50,624 bases of DNA from Candidatus Poribacteria bacterium (GTDB lineage Bacteria > Poribacteria > WGA-4E > WGA-3G): NCBI GenBank assembly GCA_026702755.1, contig JAPPBX010000024.1:1-50624 (forward strand). Direction: 5' to 3'. The translations under genes and the position numbers were made by a program. The first letter of the stretch is position 1, and each line of letters opens with the position of its first letter. Below are positions 43,476 to 50,624 of the stretch, piece after piece. The notes below the pieces were generated by a model that was not told the origin of the DNA, ran no database searches, and was given only the letters and a program-made list of their open reading frames with translations.

Positions 43476-45779
43476 ATGTCAGATTATACTGTTGTTGGGC
43501 AAAAGGTCGCACGGGTTGATGCCGTCGAGAAAGTGACGGGTGCTGCCCAATACGGTGCAGATGTCCATCCGCCCGGTATGCTCTACGGGAAAATCGTCCG
43601 TAGTAAACAGGCGCACGCCAATATACTCAGCATCGACACCAGCGAAGCCGAAAAACTTCCCGGTGTCAGGGCGATCATTACGCAAGATGATGTGCCAAGC
43701 GGCAGAAGAGTTTTCGCAACGGATAAAGTGCTGTACTTAGGTGAACCGCTCGCTGCCGTTGCAGCAACCGATCCAGATATTGCTGAAGAAGCCGCCGAAC
43801 TCATTAAGATTGAATACGAAGTTTTACCGGTCGTGCAGGACGTTATGGAAGCGATCCAACCTTCCGCCCCGAGACTTCACGGCGACGACACAAAGGACGG
43901 ACCGAATCGGCGAGAAATCAGCACACAAATCCGGAAACTCTCGCGCGATAAGGAGAACGACCACAGCGACGAAATCAGCAAACTTGAAGCAGAATTAGAG
44001 AATTATCCTGATGAAGTCTACTATAATATCTCCGCCGAAAGCCATTCCGATGCTGGTGATGTTGAAAAAGGATTTGCTGAATCTGATGTCGTTGTTGAAG
44101 ATACGTATGTGATTCCACGGGTACATCAAACCTACATGGAACCGCACGTCTCTGTTGCCAGTGCAGATTCAGCCGGCAAAATCACTGTTTGGGCATCCAC
44201 CCAAGGTCCATTTGCTATCCGTTCCGGTATCGCTGGAACGCTCGGTATCCCGTTGACGCAAATTAACGTCATCGGCACAACAATGGGCGGCGGTTTTGGT
44301 GGACGTTTTGGTGTTATCATCACGCACGTTCCCGCCGTGCTGCTCTCACAGAAAACAGGTCGTCCGGTTCGCGTGCAGATGACGCGTGAAGAGGAATTCA
44401 CCGATGGCAGACCGGCACCCGGATGTGTTATCAAACTCAAGACAGGTGCAACGAAGGACGGTCACATCGTCGCACGGGAAGCAGTCGCCTTTTGGGACTC
44501 AGGTTCCGTTTCCGGCGCATCCATCGGCAGCACGATTCGAGTTCGTGGTGTCTATAAGATTCCGAATCTCAAGATAAGTGCTTACGGTGTCCACACCAAC
44601 AAATCCGGTACAGCCGCCTACAGGGCACCGGGTGCACCACAAGCCATTTTCGCAGGTGAATCCCAACTCGATGAAATTGCGGAACGTATCGGTATGGATC
44701 CCGTTAAATTCCGTCTGATGAATATGCGCGAAGAAGGTGATGCCGTCCCCGCAGGCGCAGCTGAACCGAAAGTCGGTTACAAAGAGACCTTAGAAGCGGT
44801 TGCTGATGCCGCCGGATGGTGGGATCGGGAAGCCGGTGAAAATCAAGGCTGGGGCGTTGCCGTTGGTGATTGGACGAATGGCTGTGGTCCCGGTGGTGTC
44901 TACGTTTCTGTCCATGAAGACGGTAGTGTTCGTATCTTCCACGGCTCCATGGACATCACTGGAACAGATACCGCGATTTCCCAGATTATCGCTGAAATCC
45001 TGACGGTGCCATACGAAAGTGTCACAATCCGACGCGGCGACACAGATTCCGCGCCGTATTCTACCGGTTCAGGTGGAAGCGTCGTCACCTTTACAATGGG
45101 CAACACTGCTAAGTTAGCGGCTGAAGACGCGCATCGGCGGATTCTTGAACTCGCCTCAGAACGGCTCAACATGAATGTAGATAACCTCGAACTCAGAGAC
45201 GGAGAGGTTCACGTTATCTCAGCTGACCCGCCAAAGTCAATTTCGTTGGGCGAACTCGCGGCGTACAGTCTGTCCACCACGGGTGGTCCCATCGTCGGAA
45301 AAGGCTCCTTCGCGCGGCAACCCAGTACACCTGCACTCGCGGCACAGATTGCCAAAGTTGAGGTAGACCCAGATACTGGCAGAACCAGAGTCCTTAAGCT
45401 CGTCGCTTCGCAAGATGTCGGCTTCGCTATCAACCCAATGGCGGTTGAAGGGCAGATTGAAGGTGGAACGGTACAAGGCTACGCATGGGCGATGATGGAA
45501 GAGATGCAGTACGGTGAAGAAGGGAACATCAATCCCGGCTTCGTCGATTACCGCGTTCCAACTTCCGCAGACCTCCCAACGGTAGAATCCGTTATTGTCG
45601 AGGTGCCTGCACCGAATGGTCCCTACGGTGCTAAAGGTGTCGGTGAACCGCCTATCACGCCAACGTTGGCAACGATGGCAAATGCCGTTAAAGATGCCGT
45701 TGGTGTGCGGATTAACGAGTTACCGATTAAACCTGAGAAGGTTGTTGATGCCCTAAAAAACAACGGGCATGCCGTGTAG
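43476..45779 (+). CDS. Molybdenum hydroxylase catalytic (large) subunit
   Basis: A 767-residue CoxL/XdhA-like subunit that binds the molybdopterin cofactor. It shows GGGFGGRFG (around 270-278), AAYRAPGAPQAIFAGE, the GTDTAISQIIAE segment and the catalytic base Glu in GAKGVGEPPITPT near the C-terminus. The residues RAPGAPQ in place of the AYRGAGRPE or SYR forms suggest an aldehyde or purine-type member. About 40 extra, highly charged residues (around 145-182, RREISTQIRKLSRDKENDHS onward) stand between the first two core domains, which is unusual. AAAGGAG precedes the ATG. It forms a complex with the two preceding subunits. Confidence 0.94.
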   Translation: MSDYTVVGQKVARVDAVEKVTGAAQYGADVHPPGMLYGKIVRSKQAHANILSIDTSEAEKLPGVRAIITQDDVPSGRRVFATDKVLYLGEPLAAVAATDPDIAEEAAELIKIEYEVLPVVQDVMEAIQPSAPRLHGDDTKDGPNRREISTQIRKLSRDKENDHSDEISKLEAELENYPDEVYYNISAESHSDAGDVEKGFAESDVVVEDTYVIPRVHQTYMEPHVSVASADSAGKITVWASTQGPFAIRSGIAGTLGIPLTQINVIGTTMGGGFGGRFGVIITHVPAVLLSQKTGRPVRVQMTREEEFTDGRPAPGCVIKLKTGATKDGHIVAREAVAFWDSGSVSGASIGSTIRVRGVYKIPNLKISAYGVHTNKSGTAAYRAPGAPQAIFAGESQLDEIAERIGMDPVKFRLMNMREEGDAVPAGAAEPKVGYKETLEAVADAAGWWDREAGENQGWGVAVGDWTNGCGPGGVYVSVHEDGSVRIFHGSMDITGTDTAISQIIAEILTVPYESVTIRRGDTDSAPYSTGSGGSVVTFTMGNTAKLAAEDAHRRILELASERLNMNVDNLELRDGEVHVISADPPKSISLGELAAYSLSTTGGPIVGKGSFARQPSTPALAAQIAKVEVDPDTGRTRVLKLVASQDVGFAINPMAVEGQIEGGTVQGYAWAMMEEMQYGEEGNINPGFVDYRVPTSADLPTVESVIVEVPAPNGPYGAKGVGEPPITPTLATMANAVKDAVGVRINELPIKPEKVVDALKNNGHAV

Positions 45780-45833
45780 TTCGTCACATAAGGATATTTG
45801 CGAGACATTCATTCGTGCCTCACACATCCGAAT

Positions 45834-45871
45834 ATAGGTAGGTGCACAGTAGAAGAAGTACACCTACCTAT
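45834..45871. repeat. Inverted repeat (11-bp arms)
   Basis: ATAGGTAGGTG (45834-45844) pairs with CACCTACCTAT (45861-45871) across 16 bases. It lies after the catalytic subunit gene and may help to end or protect that transcript. There is no T-tract. Confidence 0.6.
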
Positions 45872-45897
45872 CAACAAGCCTGTGAAAAAGAGGAGAA

Positions 45898-45936
45898 GGC
45901 GTAGAAAACTTGACTAAAGTTAAAGTTTTCTACGCC
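45898..45936. promoter_or_regulatory. Perfect 14-bp hairpin before the toxin-antitoxin operon
   Basis: GGCGTAGAAAACTT (45898-45911), an 11-base loop, and AAGTTTTCTACGCC (45923-45936). It ends ten bases before the ATG of the antitoxin gene, which has no other ribosome-binding site, so in mRNA it would sit on the initiation region. It could be an operator for the antitoxin or an mRNA structure. Confidence 0.6.
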
Positions 45937-45946
45937 CAAAATATTA

Positions 45947-46165
45947 ATGACACAGCTTCTTGAAAAAGCCCTCAGCGAAGTTTATAAACTGGCACCTGAA
46001 GAACAAGATGCCATTGCTGCTGTAATTCTTGAAGAGCTGGAAGATGAACAGAGATGGAATAAGGCTTTTGCCGAATCACAAGAGAAACTCGCCCAACTCG
46101 CACACAAAGTCCGTGCTGATATTAAAGCAGGGCATAGTAAAAAGATGGACATTGATGAGTTGTGA
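45947..46165 (+). CDS. Antitoxin-like protein
   Basis: A 72-residue, acidic-helical protein (TQLLEKALSEVYKLAPEEQDAIAAVILEELEDEQRW). The pattern, with EEQDAIA and ELEDEQRWNKAF, is common in antitoxins that partner RelE/ParE toxins. Its stop overlaps the GTG start of the next gene (GTGA). The similar gene at 50214 belongs to the same family. There is no clear DNA-binding domain. The hairpin just upstream may regulate it. Confidence 0.75.
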   Translation: MTQLLEKALSEVYKLAPEEQDAIAAVILEELEDEQRWNKAFAESQEKLAQLAHKVRADIKAGHSKKMDIDEL

Positions 46166-46431
46166 ATTCACATTTAACAAGAGATTTTCTTGCTCGTTTT
46201 CGGCAGTTACCGGAAAATGTCAAGGAAAAAACACGCAAAAACCATCGCCTCTGGCAACAAAACCCTAATCATCCAAGTTTGCGATTCAAGCGAGTGCATA
46301 CCATAGAACCGATTTACTCAGTCCGAATCGGAATTGAGTGGCGTGCTTTAGGTTTACGGGAAGGTAATGCAATCCACTGGTTTTGGATCGGTCCTCATGA
46401 CGAATATGACAGATTACTTCGTCAATTTTGA
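46162..46431 (+). CDS. RelE/ParE-family toxin-like protein
   Basis: An 89-residue protein with the RelE/ParE fold pattern: RDFLARFRQLPENVKEKTRKNHRLWQQNP, HPSLRFKRVHTIEPIYSVRIGIEWRALGLR, and the C-terminal IHWFWIGPHDEYDRLL. The HPSLxFK motif and basic residues are typical of the HigB/RelE-like toxins that cut mRNA on the ribosome; activity is not shown. It starts with GTG at 46162, overlapping the antitoxin stop by four bases. It is complete, unlike the relic at 50444. Confidence 0.8.
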   Translation: MNSHLTRDFLARFRQLPENVKEKTRKNHRLWQQNPNHPSLRFKRVHTIEPIYSVRIGIEWRALGLREGNAIHWFWIGPHDEYDRLLRQF

Positions 46432-46468
46432 CTCTAAATAAGCCATTACTTTTGGAAACCAAAAACTT

Positions 46469-47185
46469 ATGTTTAGCGAAATTAGAAATGAACATGGTGA
46501 ACGCCTCGATTACACCTTTCACGAAGGCAAAGGCGATAGAATTGTGGTGATTGGACACGGGGTCACCGGTAATAAAGACAGACCTGCTCTTGTCGCTTTG
46601 GCACAAGGACTCGCCGCGGCTGGCATCTCTGCCTTGCGCTTCTCCTTCTCCGGCAACGGTGAATCGGAAGGGGCGTTTACAGATTCCACTATCACCAAAG
46701 AGGTTGCGGACCTCGGTAAAATTATTGACGCACTCAGCGATTATAAAGTCTGCTATGTCGGACACAGCATGGGGGGTGCAGTCGGCGTGCTGCGTGCCGC
46801 CACGGATGAACGCATTGAAGCACTGGTCTCGCTTGCGGGGATGGTACACACGAAAGCGTTTGCAGAACGTGAATTCGGTGATGTTACACCCGACGAAGGC
46901 TTCATGTGGGATGAACCCGATTGTCCGCTCTCAAAAATGTATATGGACGACATGGCAACAATTGACAGCGTTGCGAAACGTGCCAGTAAGTTTGCCGTGC
47001 CTTGGTTATTGGTTCACGGCACAGAAGACGACATTGTTCCACCTGAAGATAGCCACGACATCCTTCAGTTCGCAAACGAAGAAACAGAACTCCTTGAGCT
47101 CCCCGGCGTAGATCACGTTTTCTTTGACGATGGTACCGCTATTATGGTCAGAAAAGTCGTCGCGTGGATAGACCAAAAGTTGTAA
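46469..47185 (+). CDS. Alpha/beta hydrolase
   Basis: A 238-residue serine hydrolase. The triad is Ser in GHSMGG, Asp in GTEDDIVPP and His in GVDHVFFDD, with the oxyanion region HGVTGNKDRP. The size and motifs fit an acyl- or carboxylesterase, or a prolyl-aminopeptidase-like enzyme; the substrate is not given. The start at 46469 has no strong Shine-Dalgarno. No operon partner is evident; it sits between toxin-antitoxin genes and a short membrane peptide gene. Confidence 0.9.
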   Translation: MFSEIRNEHGERLDYTFHEGKGDRIVVIGHGVTGNKDRPALVALAQGLAAAGISALRFSFSGNGESEGAFTDSTITKEVADLGKIIDALSDYKVCYVGHSMGGAVGVLRAATDERIEALVSLAGMVHTKAFAEREFGDVTPDEGFMWDEPDCPLSKMYMDDMATIDSVAKRASKFAVPWLLVHGTEDDIVPPEDSHDILQFANEETELLELPGVDHVFFDDGTAIMVRKVVAWIDQKL

Positions 47186-47243
47186 TCGCCTCGGTAGGAG
47201 CAACCTGTGATCACAATGCATGAAATGAATTGGAGGAACTGTG

Positions 47244-47342
47244 ATGGATTGGATGGAATGGGTTGTCGCTGGTGTGTTTATAGCGTTCCTCTTTACGCTC
47301 GGAAGAATCGTACGAAGAGCTACAAAAAGCACCAATGAATGA
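47244..47342 (+). CDS. Small single-span membrane protein
   Basis: A 32-residue open frame, MDWMEWVVAGVFIAFLFTLG plus a basic tail (RIVRRATKSTNE), with GGAGG seven bases before the ATG. It forms one membrane helix with inside-positive C-terminus. It precedes the methyltransferase gene by eight bases. Its function is unknown; small membrane proteins of this type can be toxins or regulators of a neighbouring system. Confidence 0.55.
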   Translation: MDWMEWVVAGVFIAFLFTLGRIVRRATKSTNE

Positions 47343-47350
47343 ATTGAAAA

Positions 47351-48562
47351 ATGAGTCAAGCACACTTAGCGTATGAGAGTAGAGTGAATTTGGGGAGCTA
47401 CTACACGCCGCCTGAAATTGTAAATATAGCGTGGGAGATGATCGCGCCTTACCTGAATTCACAGACCACTGTCATTGATAGTGCATGTGGATACGGGGAT
47501 TTTCTGAGAAGTTGTGGGCAGGCTATCACAATCGGATGTGATATAGACGAAACTGCAATTGATGTAGCTAAAAAGAAAAATGATAAAGTTCAGTTTTTTC
47601 AAACGAACGCTTTATGCGACGTATCAAGGGCAAAATTCGGTATTCCGCAGCAGTCTTATTTGATAATGGTTGGAAACCCACCCTATAATGATAAAACATC
47701 GCTTATTCGTCACAGTATCAAAGACGTTGATTTTGACATCGATAAAGATATAGCGAGTCGGGACTTAGGCATATCATTTCTCCGTTCCTACAATAAACTC
47801 AAAGCAGACCTTATTTGCGTTTTGCATCCACTATCCTATTTAATCAAGCCTACCAATTTTAGACACCTAAAGGAGTTTACTGCAAATTACAGATTGATAG
47901 ATGGCTTATTAATCAGCAGTTCAAAATTTCCTGAATCCGCGAAACACACGTCTTTTCCAATTGTCCTCGCGCTTTACCAGAGAAACACGCAAGGAATGGA
48001 ATATAGTTTCATCCGTTCTTTTCGTTTTCGTATAGCGGGTAAAGATAACCAAAAGCGCGCAGTGCCGATAAAGCCCCAGCGGGGTGCAATGTCTATAGAA
48101 GATTTTTGCCTTGGCGACTTCGATTATATTACGGGTTACGTCGATAAATATCCAAAGAAGAAGCGACCGACATCTGTGGAGGGAAACAGCCATCACTCCG
48201 AAAAAGATAATCCTCTGTTTTTTTGGACAATGCGAGACATCAACGCCCTAAAAAGAAATCGCACCTTTGTTGAAGGTTATAGCGCGAATACAATCGTGAT
48301 CGACAAACGAAAATTAGATTACTATGCTTATGTGGATGTGTTCAAAAGAAACTTGCATAGACTCCCTTTCTATTTCGGGAATTGTGATGTGCTTATAGAT
48401 GATGAATTGTTCAGGCAATATAAATCTGCTTTCATCAGCGATACCGTTAAACATCACCCATTCCTGAAAAAGCATTTTCAGATACATCCGATAGAGGAGC
48501 AACAGGTAAATTCTGAATTGGATATATATTTCAAATTGCTGTTAGGTGAGCATCATGTTTGA
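47351..48562 (+). CDS. N6-adenine DNA methyltransferase
   Basis: A 403-residue m6A methyltransferase. The SAM motif I reads VIDSACGYGDFL and the catalytic motif IV is VGNPPYND; GSYYTPPEIV is the usual N-terminal motif of this gamma-type class. The C-terminal half (from about 190) is the target recognition domain. It overlaps the downstream gene by eight bases and together they form a restriction-modification unit. The partner resembles R.PabI, so the predicted target is GTAC or a related site, an inference. Codon use is AT-rich against the neighbours, suggesting transfer. Confidence 0.9.
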   Translation: MSQAHLAYESRVNLGSYYTPPEIVNIAWEMIAPYLNSQTTVIDSACGYGDFLRSCGQAITIGCDIDETAIDVAKKKNDKVQFFQTNALCDVSRAKFGIPQQSYLIMVGNPPYNDKTSLIRHSIKDVDFDIDKDIASRDLGISFLRSYNKLKADLICVLHPLSYLIKPTNFRHLKEFTANYRLIDGLLISSSKFPESAKHTSFPIVLALYQRNTQGMEYSFIRSFRFRIAGKDNQKRAVPIKPQRGAMSIEDFCLGDFDYITGYVDKYPKKKRPTSVEGNSHHSEKDNPLFFWTMRDINALKRNRTFVEGYSANTIVIDKRKLDYYAYVDVFKRNLHRLPFYFGNCDVLIDDELFRQYKSAFISDTVKHHPFLKKHFQIHPIEEQQVNSELDIYFKLLLGEHHV

Positions 48563-49295
48563 TGAAAATAACAAGAAAATCTTTGTAGATATTCCTCTGA
48601 CAAGACCTAGCGGAAAAATAAGAATTAAGTCAAGAAGCATGTTTTATGAATATGGTATACCACATGCTACCAGAAGTGTACCTCTCACTCAAAACAATTA
48701 TGTTGAGTGGCAAATAGGTTACGATTTAGAATACAAGAAAAGAGATATTTCCTCGCTTCCTCACATATCGTTTAGGGCGTATAACGGTACGAAAAAGGTC
48801 CTGTATGAGTTATCTGAATATTTGTATTATTTTTATTCTTGGGGTATTTTCACTTCTTCAGAATTAAAGGAGACTGTTGACTTTGTATCTAATCTGGAGG
48901 AAAAAAACTTAATCTCTAATCATCCTGATTGCCAGATAACCAGAACACATCCTATTGAGAAACAAATCAATAACACGACATTTTTTGGGATGACACTGAA
49001 GTATCCACAACTTGTATATAAATTTGGAAAATATGAAATTATTGCAGAGATTACCATCAGAGAAAAGCAAAAAGCAATTGGTGTTCAACCAATGCTTTAC
49101 TTATGTTTTCCTATAACAGAACTTCAGACAAGTGCAAACCTAATTGGGCGTATCACACAGGTAAATGAAACAGCACAATTTGTAATCGATAAGAATAATT
49201 ACAGAATAGTTATAGAGATGATAAAAGTGTTTGGGATGCTCAGCCCTTCACACCATAAGGATATTCTTGAGATACTAAAGTCTATACTCATATAA
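48555..49295 (+). CDS. R.PabI-like restriction enzyme (base-excision type)
   Basis: A 246-residue protein without a PD-(D/E)xK or HNH motif. It matches the R.PabI pattern in order and spacing: K21 and R23 (GKIRIK) correspond to PabI K30/R32; E51 and Y56 (VEWQIGYD), five apart, to E63/Y68; and H233 and D236 (SHHKD), three apart, to H211/D214. R.PabI cuts by removing adenine from GTAC and then breaking the abasic site. The catalytic map is from memory of the literature on PabI. The gene overlaps the methyltransferase by eight bases; an in-frame GTG at 48546 is an alternative start. Base composition is AT-rich. The match is by motif positions only. Confidence 0.7.
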   Translation: MFDENNKKIFVDIPLTRPSGKIRIKSRSMFYEYGIPHATRSVPLTQNNYVEWQIGYDLEYKKRDISSLPHISFRAYNGTKKVLYELSEYLYYFYSWGIFTSSELKETVDFVSNLEEKNLISNHPDCQITRTHPIEKQINNTTFFGMTLKYPQLVYKFGKYEIIAEITIREKQKAIGVQPMLYLCFPITELQTSANLIGRITQVNETAQFVIDKNNYRIVIEMIKVFGMLSPSHHKDILEILKSILI

Positions 49296-49360
49296 GCCCC
49301 TTTTAGGATCTACGTAACGGCACAACGGAGTGTGCCTACTACTTTAGGAGAATTACAATT

Positions 49361-50185
49361 ATGTCAACACCTCGTCTTTCAGTCTCAACGTGGAGTTTGC
49401 ATCGCCAACTTGGGAAACCCGGCTTCACCGGACCCACGCACGATATGCAGATCCCCCTCGAAACCCACAATCAGGGACCTATTTCACTCTTGGAATTACC
49501 CGCACGCGTTGCCGAATTCGGCATTCGCACCTTAGAGATTTGCCATTTTCATCTGCCCTCTGTCGAGAAGTCTTATGTCGCTGAACTTCGCGCCGCACTT
49601 GCAGATGCTGATGTTGAACTTTTTTCCGTGTTGATTGATGATGGCGACATCACGCACCCATCTGAGGCAGCGCGCGACATCGCGTGGATTGAGAAGTGGA
49701 TTGACATCGCTGGTGAACTGGGTACGAAATGTGCGCGCGTCATCGGTGGGAAAGCGGATCCGTCCGCTGAAACCGTGGCACAGAGCCGCGATGTTCTCTC
49801 GCAACTCACTGAACGCGCCGATACCGCAGGCATCCGCCTGATGAGCGAAAACTGGTTCTCTATCTTCTCTACCCCTGAAAACGTCAATACCATCTTAGAC
49901 GGATTAGACGGTAAGGTGGGACTCTGCCTCGATTTCGGTAACTGGCGTGGCGATACGAAATACGAAGACCTCGCAGCGATTGCGCCGTTAGCAGAGTCGT
50001 GTCATACCAAAGCCCATTTCGCTGCGCCGCGCGAAATGGACAAAGAAGATTACGTGCAATGCCTTGAACTCACGCAAGAAGCGGGTTTCGCCGGACCCCA
50101 TACCCTCATCTACGATGGACCCGGTGATAACGAATGGGAAAGCTTGGCACTGGAGCGTGAAGTCGTGAACCCGTACCTCAACTAA
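49361..50185 (+). CDS. Sugar phosphate isomerase/epimerase-like TIM-barrel protein
   Basis: A 274-residue AP-endonuclease family 2 / xylose isomerase-like barrel. Metal-ligand strands are seen: TLEICHFHLP, ELFSVLIDDGDIT, IRLMSENWFS (Glu), VGLCLDFGNW (Asp) and HTKAHF (His). Such proteins act in sugar and inositol catabolism and could work with Gfo/Idh/MocA enzymes. AGGAG precedes the ATG. It stands alone. It has no known substrate here. Confidence 0.88.
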   Translation: MSTPRLSVSTWSLHRQLGKPGFTGPTHDMQIPLETHNQGPISLLELPARVAEFGIRTLEICHFHLPSVEKSYVAELRAALADADVELFSVLIDDGDITHPSEAARDIAWIEKWIDIAGELGTKCARVIGGKADPSAETVAQSRDVLSQLTERADTAGIRLMSENWFSIFSTPENVNTILDGLDGKVGLCLDFGNWRGDTKYEDLAAIAPLAESCHTKAHFAAPREMDKEDYVQCLELTQEAGFAGPHTLIYDGPGDNEWESLALEREVVNPYLN

Positions 50186-50205
50186 GATGGGGAGGATTTA
50201 ACAAT

Positions 50206-50231
50206 GGCTTCTAATGCTGGCTTCTAATGCT
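50206..50231 (+). repeat. 13-bp tandem duplication over the start of the antitoxin gene
   Basis: GGCTTCTAATGCT occurs twice in tandem (50206-50218 and 50219-50231). The ATG at 50204 with the good Shine-Dalgarno (GGGGAGG, 50189-50195, eight bases upstream) now runs into a TAA after seven codons. The frame used by the gene starts from ATG 50214 inside the first unit, 18 bases from the Shine-Dalgarno. A single copy would restore M-A-S-N-A-I-V in frame from 50204. Confidence 0.8.
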
Positions 50232-50447
50232 ATTGTCACGATTACCCGAATGATAGAAACATTACCTGAAGCGTTGCAGGATCAAGTTGTAGAGCATCTA
50301 CGAGAGTATATTGCGGAGTTAGAGGATGAACTTCGTTGGGAGACTTCCTTCAACAATACACGAAAACAACTTACCGCGGCCGCGCGGCGTGCCAAACAGG
50401 AAATCGCCGAAGGAAAAGTTGAACCGATGGATCTGGATCGGCTATGA
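50214..50447 (+). CDS. Antitoxin-like protein, start region damaged
   Basis: A 77-residue helical protein (ITRMIETLPEALQDQVVEHLREYIAELEDELRW...AARRAKQEIAEGKVEPMDLDRL) of the same kind as the protein at 45947; the ELEDELRW segment is shared. The tandem duplication at its start moves the ATG 18 bases away from the Shine-Dalgarno. The toxin gene that follows is a fragment, so the locus is probably decaying. Confidence 0.7.
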   Translation: MLASNAIVTITRMIETLPEALQDQVVEHLREYIAELEDELRWETSFNNTRKQLTAAARRAKQEIAEGKVEPMDLDRL

Positions 50448-50557
50448 AGTCTGCAACATTACCTTCATTTTGGACAACTTATCAAATGACAATCACAAAT
50501 CCGGAAATTTTCCGAATTGTGCTTCTAAAAAACGTCGATAAATGGAGCGGGCAATGA
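50444..50557 (+). pseudogene. Truncated toxin remnant
   Basis: An open frame of 37 codons that begins MKSATLPSFWTTYQ, similar to the N-terminus of RelE-type toxins that follow such antitoxins. It then loses similarity and ends at 50557, with none of the remaining toxin domain. Its ATG overlaps the antitoxin stop (ATGA). The next gene starts inside its last codons. Confidence 0.55.
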
Positions 50558-50624
50558 ATAATGATTTTATCTCAATCATGACAGAGCGCATTGTGCGTGA
50601 ATTTGACCCGCTGCAGATTATCCT
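50554..50624 (+). CDS. Nucleotidyltransferase-like protein, 3' truncated by the window end
   Basis: The frame MNNDFISIMTERIVREFDPLQII runs to the window end. The opening matches the usual start of minimal nucleotidyltransferases (RIVxxFxPxxIILFGS), with the GSx10DxD part beyond the window. Its ATG overlaps the stop of the toxin remnant by four bases. The call is tentative because of the length. Confidence 0.5.
   Translation, partial: MNNDFISIMTERIVREFDPLQII

Overview
The window reads as a stretch of chromosome from an uncultured bacterium that resembles Candidatus Poribacteria or a neighbouring sponge-associated or marine candidate phylum. The basis is gene content only: four phytanoyl-CoA dioxygenase (PhyH) family genes, a DUF3179 protein, a Gfo/Idh/MocA oxidoreductase, DUF5916 and TIM-barrel proteins, fused ECF sigma factors, and abundant intergenic inverted repeats. 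No rRNA or tRNA gene is visible, so this placement is an inference. Base composition is moderate throughout, and the restriction-modification pair near 47.4-49.3 kb looks AT-richer by eye.

Layout. 1-3245: two tandem ABC exporter half-transporters (the first cut by the window edge). 3660-7288: an orphan MacB/FtsX-type permease, then an ECF sigma factor fused in frame to a full-length DNA polymerase III sliding clamp. 7428-8700: a PhyH enzyme, an IS630-type transposase remnant and a MITE. 8702-13183: two ABC-2 type permeases without an ATPase, then a second ECF sigma factor fused in frame to an FtsZ GTP-binding domain. 13389-19526: an S9 peptidase, a CBM9/DUF5916 outer-membrane-like protein and a secreted glycoside-hydrolase-like protein. 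19785-28656: a complete F-type ATP synthase operon (atpZ-like, I, B, E, F, H, A, G, a DUF1992 gene, D, C). 28747-29572: a nucleotidyltransferase two-gene module followed by a broken second copy of the 3' end of atpC. 29628-34501 (minus strand): two PhyH enzymes, an aldo/keto reductase, an unidentified barrel-like protein and an M42 peptidase. 34690-38376: DUF4926, an HNH nuclease pair, a DUF3179 gene with an in-frame TGA at a conserved cysteine (candidate selenoprotein), an SDR and a PIN protein. 38499-45779: PhyH, HpcH/HpaI aldolase, Gfo/Idh/MocA and a three-subunit molybdenum hydroxylase with a zinc-ribbon gene inside it. 45947-50624: toxin-antitoxin genes, an alpha/beta hydrolase, an m6A methyltransferase with an R.PabI-like restriction enzyme, a sugar isomerase-like barrel, a decaying toxin-antitoxin pair and the start of a nucleotidyltransferase.

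The most unusual material is the pair of sigma-factor fusions. Each is a complete ECF sigma factor continuing without a stop into a paralogue of a core cell-cycle protein (sliding clamp or FtsZ). Each has a Shine-Dalgarno and ATG exactly at the domain junction, and each lies just downstream of orphan permease genes. The two loci share leader sequence, and the clamp locus and the permease gene before it share a second block of about 78 bp. Both fused domains have lost a hallmark of the housekeeping protein: the clamp has an altered C-terminal partner pocket, and FtsZ ends before the catalytic T7 loop. The other strong leads are the DUF3179 Sec candidate with a bacterial SECIS-like hairpin, the R.PabI-like base-excision restriction system, two adjacent PhyH enzymes with HxA/HxG in place of HxD (as in Fe/2-oxoglutarate halogenases), and MITEs whose ends match the local IS630 remnant.

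All motif, spacing and identity statements were read by eye from the sequence. No database search was possible.
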